From contig CP136067.1 in the NCBI GenBank assembly GCA_032622095.1, positions 180,020,556 to 180,084,555 of the forward strand: DNA of 64,000 nucleotides. The letters are read 5' to 3'. This DNA comes from Siphonodentalium dalli (Eukaryota > Mollusca > Scaphopoda > Gadilida > Siphonodentaliidae). This document shows, in pieces, positions 58,601 through 64,000 of this stretch (position 1 is the first letter of the stretch; the number at the start of each line of letters is the position of its first letter). Position numbers and translations under genes: made by a program. Under the pieces are notes generated by a model. That model made no database searches. It saw nothing but the letters and a program-made list of their open reading frames with translations, and had not been told where the DNA came from.

Positions 58601-60988
58601 TTGGTCCCTCGAACCATCTTGAAGACGAACAAAGAACTGGCTGCTCTGATAAGGAAACGGACGGCATTGCGAGGTCATGCTATGAGACATGCTAACGACA
58701 TGGAATCGATCATGGAACAGAAACCACCAGAATACCGGGAGTTGGAGATCGTCAGCACGCAAGTAGCCTCACGAATAGACAATTTAACAAATTTAAATGA
58801 CTCCATATTAAACCTCATCGAGGATGATGAACAGTTTCCGCTGGAGGCCGACGAGACTGAGAATTACATGTGTAAAATTGAAAAAACATTACTGTCAGCA
58901 CAGATTATGATTTCCGACCACAAAAAGTCATCAGCTAAACTCGAAACAGCAACAAATTATCATTCACCGAAATCTGTTACCAAAAATGTATCTCTTCCCA
59001 AATTAACTTCGCCAATATTCTCGGGTGACATTATGGAATGGAAAACATTCTGGGACTCATTTTAAGCTGCAATTCACAGTGTTCCCGACACCGAGTTGCC
59101 CAGGATTCAGAAATTCCAACACTTACGCTCACTGCTCAGAGAACAAGCATCATGTTGTATAATGGGTTTACCACTTACAAACGATAACTACGTTCAGGCT
59201 ATCGAAATTCTGAAGCAGCGTTTTGGACAGTCACATAAAATTATTAACGCTCATCTCCAAGCATTGTCTGCACTTCCTCGTCCTCAGTATAACTTGTATA
59301 GCCTTAACAGATTTCGAGATGAACTCGAATCACATGTGCGATCTCTGGAGGCGATGGATAAACATACCGTATCATACAGTGACATGTTTGCATCAACATT
59401 ATTACAAAAGTTGCCTCCTGTTATACGTTGTACGAGTGTCCGTCAGTATGGAAATAGACAGTTCCGCTTAACTGAAATTCGAAAATTCTTCAGCCAAGAG
59501 ATCGAAATTCTTGAAGCTGGCTGTGAAGACCGTTTTTACGAGCAATCACCTGTTTCAACTATGTTCACGAGTGCCAAGAATGCAATTCATAACAATATCA
59601 GTGATTCGTCTTCAAATAAGCTGTATTGTGTTTATTGTAAATCTCAAACGCACTCTTCATATTCTTGTTCTAATGTCAGTAATTTCGAAGATAGACTCAA
59701 CATCGTTAAAGAACAGAATTTGTGTTACAATTGCCTTTCTAGTTCCCACCTTGTGTTCGTTTGTGGATCAAAATTTCGATGCAGAATTTGTCAACGTAAA
59801 CATCACTCGAGTCTCTGTAACCCATCCAGAATCGCGGCTACAAACGAGTTCAACCAAAATCAGACAACTCACCAAATGTTCGCCTCATCTTCAGACATAC
59901 GCGATCGAGATTGTGGGTTCAATGTAAGTACAAACGATGTTGCTGACAGTACCGCTTGTGTCTCGCCAACGTTGCTGAAAACTGCGGTGGCTGACGTTTC
60001 TTCCCATATAAGTTGTAAAAGTGCAAATTTCCTGTTTGACGACGGTTCACAATGCTCATTCATAACTGAAACATGTGCTAAGAGACTACAACTGACCTCG
60101 ATCGGTAAACGTCAAATAAACGTGTCAACATTTGGATATGGAATTCCTCAAACAAGATCGCTTGATGTCGTCCGTGTGAGACTACCATGTCACACTGGGG
60201 ATGTGAAACTAATTATTCTCGTGGTTCCTCAAATCTCCACACCATTAGACATCAGTACCTATCGCAATTTATCACAATATGAGCACATCCGTGGTCTCAA
60301 ATTGGCCCATCCAACAAGAAACTTCGATTCTTTCGTAATTGACATACTAATTGGTGCGGATCAGTACTATACGTTAGTTGATGGAACTCAGATTCGTGGA
60401 AAGTCAGGCCCAATAGCAGTTCAGTCAAAATTAGGATACCTCCTAGCTGGTCCGATCAAATCTTCGCTGAAATCGGACTGTATGATGTTGAGTGTGCTGA
60501 CCGAGGATTGTTCAGAGAACCGTGACACTGAGGAATTTAAGAAGCACGGAGCCAATGATGTTGATTATCCAATGGAGAATAGCAGTGATTTGCTTGGGAG
60601 ATACGGTGAATCCATCGAATATGTTGACAATCATTGTATGGCACATTTACCTTGGTCTGACAGAGATGAATCCTTCCTTATGAATGTTGAGACTCAGACA
60701 CAACAAACAGGTACAGTGGTGAGACGCCTTGGAATGAAACCAGGACTCTTCAAACACGATAGCATTCTAAAGGACACGTTGAAATGTGGATTTGATGTGA
60801 AGGTGCCAATATATGTTAAGCTCAATGAAACTGGTAAATGTCACTATGTTTCCCACCATCCTGTTTTCAAAGAGTCCAGAACGACGACTATCAGAACTAT
60901 ATTAAATTGTACTAACAAAGCTGAACGTCCGGGACTACTGTGTATCTATGTTCATCATTGTTACAACGAACGCCAATATGAATTATGA
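58601..60988 (+). pseudogene. BEL/Pao gag-protease-partial RT ORF
   Basis: A single frame opens at the LTR edge (first ATG at 58681). It has one in-frame TAA at 59063-59065, and the same frame continues to TGA near 60986. Order: an N-terminal coiled region, a gag segment of the DUF1759 type around the stop (SPIFSGDIMEWKTFW before it, GLPLTNDNYVQAIEILKQRF after), three zinc knuckles (CVYCKSQTHSSYSC, CYNCLSSSHLVFVC, CRICQRKHHSSLC at about 59627-59815), an aspartic protease of the DUF1758 type with FDDGSQCSFIT at about 60035, and the N-terminal edge of RT (KCHYVSHHPVFKE at about 60835). After that the similarity ends. The lost RT, RNase H and integrase and the stop make it a defective copy. Confidence 0.92.
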
Positions 60989-61066
60989 ACTGTTCGTGAT
61001 GGTTTTAGGTATTTGTGTGCAGCTATACAGCAGTGTAACTTTTTTCTATTTTGCCTCCCCGGGGAG

Positions 61067-61247
61067 TGTCGGGGAAAAGCTTTGGTGTGGCCTATAGCCA
61101 ATACTTCACTCCACTGAGCATAAGCATACGCATGAACAGTACTCACACACGACTGAAGGCGTTCGGTTACATTGTATTGTCACTTCTGTTTATACGTTAA
61201 TACAGCATACATCGCACACCTTATAGTTAGATACTCTCTCTATCACA
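61067..61247 (+). repeat. 3' LTR of the BEL/Pao element
   Basis: 181 bp, identical to the 5' LTR except for one substitution near position 45 and two extra bases near the 3' end (TCTATCACA against TCTCACA). Confidence 0.95.
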
Positions 61248-61252
61248 ATAGG

Positions 61253-62811
61253 CCTGATTTCAGCACCATCGGTAACATCATATTAGCCTTCGATCTCAGG
61301 CTGATAGAGATATGAGGTTACATCGAGCTGATATAGGGGCTAATATCAAACCAACCAAGAAATATCCTCTAAATATTATATAACTAGCAGGGTGACCAGT
61401 CATTGCTTATGTTAATGCGGTGTGGAATTGTTTTGCCCCTCCCAATAATTTGTGTCCCTTACCCCAATACCGTCAAGTGCTGTATACATTCTAATCTACA
61501 CCATTATGATGATAATCTTTCTCGTAAGAAATTACCCCTATTAGACCCCTTTGGAGCCATCTAGAAGGTCCCTCGTGAATTTATATGGAATACAGACATT
61601 CACAATTATAGGTATAGAGAACGATTTTTTTAAAGTTCCCGAACCCCTGCGATTGTAAATATCATAGAATGCACCTACAGAGATTCTGACTTCAAACTTG
61701 TGCCACCGTCTAATTACATGTACCGGTAACTTAGATTTTGGTTGAAAGATTAGAAAATCAGTGCCCCCCTCTCAAAATTATCATTTAAGGAATAATCTTG
61801 GTTTTGAATGTAATTACATATTAAAGATGGTCTATCTCTCCCTAAACTAAGTTTTATATGCAGAAGTTTCCTGAAATATGTATGAAAGATTAAAATGAAT
61901 AAATATGAATCGAAAACCCATGTCCGGAAATGCTTCTATCTGGCAATATTGATTTTATTTCATATATTCTGGTATATTAGATACGGTACATACCGTACAA
62001 CCAATTTGGGACATTTCATAATTCGAAAAATGTTTGGAGCGTAACAAGCGGGAGAACTCTATCTGAGATCGCCTGAAAGTTTTATGACATGACTGTTTGT
62101 TGTAAAAATAAATGTGTCCCAATTGATAATCACATTATATGTATATGAGATTGAATGTCCTCATAGTGGTGAACATATACATGTATACAAAATTTAATTT
62201 AGATCCACGCAGTTTTTAGCACTACTGTTCAAGTTAGGCCCTGAACAGACATTGGACAGATGCACGGGTGGACAGACAGGTGCGAAACAGTATACCCCTA
62301 TTTTTTTGTAAAAGGGGGTATGAAAATCGATAAGTGATATAAGCATTTCCGGACATGTGTCTTCGACTCGATTTTATTATTTTATACCCTGGGAATTATA
62401 GAAATCATATTTAGGAAGCTGTAGATATTAATCCATCTTCAAATGCTAATTACAAACTGATATTAAAATCACTGTTTGTGATTCGGTATAAAGCCTTTAG
62501 ACTCTACTGTTTACAGCTATTATCTTGTGTGCCAAATACCGTAGAACTGCAGGGTGGAATATAAGTGCAGGGTGAAAATTTCTGAAAAAAATAATAAAAG
62601 TGCATGGTGGAATAGAAGTGTGTGATCACTGTAGGAATATATCAATTCTCACAGAAAAGTTGATATCATGTGGAAGATGGACTTTTTCAATATGTAATAA
62701 CTTAAACAATTATTTTTGTATCTAGACTTGATTATAAAGTAAGTTTTCGCAATTGACATGCTTAAAATTGATACATGCACGGGAAAATGTTTCCATCGTT
62801 GTCTACACACT
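61253..62811. other. Intergenic, nothing supported
   Basis: AT-rich with a CATGTACCGGTA-type word near 61718. An approximate inverted phrase (TGTCCGGAAATGCTT at 61920 and AAGCATTTCCGGACAT at 62341) may mark an old palindromic element of about 430 bp. Confidence 0.45.
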
Positions 62812-62818
62812 CTAAATA

Positions 62819-63450
62819 ATGGGGAGGCGATATTGCTCCTCGGAGGGGCAATATTTGCATCTCTTGAGGTGCACTATTTCACCTACTAACCAAAAGGCTA
62901 ACTTGCTTCTCCATTGGGGTGATAGGAGCCGAGGAACAATTTGTCCCTCATGTGACCCAAGTTCATCCCCGTCGAAGCACAATTTGTCACTCAGTGGGAG
63001 ATATACGTAATCACTCAGGAGGGGCAAAGACGACCACCCATGGAGAGGTTATAATCTACCCCTTTTGGGGAGATGGTGAAATAGTGCCCCTCCGGGAGGT
63101 AGTTTAGGCACCCCCCGAATGAGGGTTCATATTTTACCTCCTGGAGAGGCAACCTTGCAGTTTTTGGAGAGCCACTCCGGGATGCACTTTAGCCAACCCC
63201 CCAAGGAGAGTTCATATTTTACCTCCCAGGAGAGACACCCTTGCAGTTTTTGGAGAGCCACTCTGACACCCTTGGTGTGCAAATTTACGCACCCAGTTGC
63301 ATCAGTTGAGCATTAGGATGGTCCCTCCCCGGGGAGGCAACCTATCACTCAAGAGACGTAACATGAACAATCTCGGGTGATGGCACGCTGACACTCTTGG
63401 TGCACAAAGTACCCTCCAAGAGTGACAGAGCACAAAGATGTTACCTCCAT
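62819..63450. repeat. Degenerate array of short GGAG...CTCC hairpin-like units
   Basis: About 25 consecutive segments of roughly 20-27 bp. Each tends to begin GGAG or GAGG and end CCTC or CTCC around an AT-rich core, for example GGAGAGTTCATATTTTACC followed by TCCC. Phrases such as TTGCAGTTTTTGGAGAGCCA are repeated at about 63152 and 63240. No coding interpretation is convincing, since ORFs occur in several frames. Confidence 0.6.
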
Positions 63451-63479
63451 GGAGAAGAAAGGATGGTTGAGCCCATTCT

Positions 63480-64000
63480 AAGCCAAAAAGAACCTTTAAA
63501 TGTATAGATTGATTTGCACATGTGGATCAAATAACAATGGAGATAACAATTTAATTATTTATTTAAAAAATCCAAAAATAATAAAAACATAGTTCAGAGC
63601 ATTTATGGTTTCAGCTTGATTTAATTACAACACCATGTTTCTTACCATGAATAATAAGAGAAATGAAGGTCTTTAATGTTCTCAGAAATGTTCACTAGAT
63701 TTTGCAATAAAATTATTTATGCATCTATGTATGTTCATTCCATGTAACACTGTACTAGTACTAATAGGAGCTTGCACTAATGGGTCTATCATTTATATGA
63801 AATTTGTTCCATGCCCTTCTGTTAGAACTATAATAATAATATATTTGTTTGTGTGTTTTAGCTTGTGGACTACACAACACTCTATAAATAATTCCAAAGA
63901 ATATAGACATGTCCGAAATAATATAAAGTTTTAACCAATAAAAAACAGATGGAAGCACCCTTCAGACATTTCTGTCTTCAACCCAGTAAACATTGCGGGC
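63480..64000. other. Intergenic, nothing supported
   Basis: AT-rich sequence with two overlapping short ORFs on opposite strands near 63720-63958 that have no support. Confidence 0.45.

Larger units (their letters stand above)
58417..61252 (+). mobile_element. BEL/Pao LTR retrotransposon, internally deleted, with 5-bp duplication
   Basis: LTRs at 58422-58600 and 61067-61247 are flanked by ATAGG at 58417-58421 and 61248-61252. Total length LTR to LTR is 2826 bp, well short of the usual BEL/Pao length. The coding part stops shortly after the start of the reverse transcriptase region; most of RT and all of RNase H and integrase are missing. A short purine run GGGGAG precedes the 3' LTR. It cannot move without proteins supplied by another element. 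Confidence 0.95.

Noticed and set aside
62819-63450. CRISPR-like alternation of repeats and spacers
   Set aside because: Units are diverged and palindromic throughout, spacers are not distinct, and the surroundings are eukaryotic. Not a CRISPR array.

Overview
The window looks like nuclear DNA of an animal, most likely a marine invertebrate. It is AT-rich, has no long intact ORFs, has canonical GT-AG introns with pyrimidine-rich acceptors, and is crowded with eukaryotic transposons (BEL/Pao, LINE, Helitron-like, hAT-like and many TTAA-target elements). The many ACATGT and TACCGGTA words and the dense, diverse MITEs suggest a lophotrochozoan, perhaps a mollusc. That placement is inference only; no marker gene settles it.

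The main host content is a tandem duplication. Copy A (about 554-19,860) and copy B (about 34,737-47,990) lie in the same direction and each carry the same four exons, B at 35442-35604, 37322-37470, 46890-47007 and 47849-48071. The copy B exons join in frame at every junction into about 216 residues. These form two successive six-cysteine modules of two exons each (C-x10-C, then M-C just before a phase-2 intron, then C-x6/7-C, then C) and a hydrophobic tail resembling a GPI-anchor signal. The N-terminal (signal peptide) exon was not found. Copy A has a frameshifted exon 2 and a different C-terminus, so it is probably a pseudogene or a diverged paralog. I do not recognise the family.

The paralogous introns give an insertion record, because a site filled in one copy is often empty in the other. 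In this way the sequence itself shows target duplications for a TTAA element at 3075-3568, two TTAA elements with CCCTTTACCC ends at 38126-38516 and 38686-39036, a solo LTR at 35639-36242, a TTA-target element at 17729-18143, and a 5.1 kb hAT-like element at 41563-46701. At one site the two copies carry different TTAA elements in the same tetranucleotide.

Region by region: 1-20 kb is copy A, with a LINE fragment split by a 7.7 kb TTAA element. 21.2-26.4 kb is a hAT-like element with mirror-image GC-rich satellite arms. 26-34.7 kb is intergenic, with palindromic MITEs, a 51-bp-repeat ORF and a cluster of short palindromes. 34.7-48.2 kb is copy B, whose third intron-equivalent interval holds head-to-tail Helitron-like units nested in the hAT-like element. 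51.6-56.7 kb is a 5.1 kb inverted-repeat structure. 58.4-61.2 kb is a young but internally deleted BEL/Pao retrotransposon with near-identical LTRs and a perfect 5-bp target duplication. 62.8-63.5 kb is an odd array of short hairpin-like GGAG/CTCC units. No RNA gene or CRISPR array was found.
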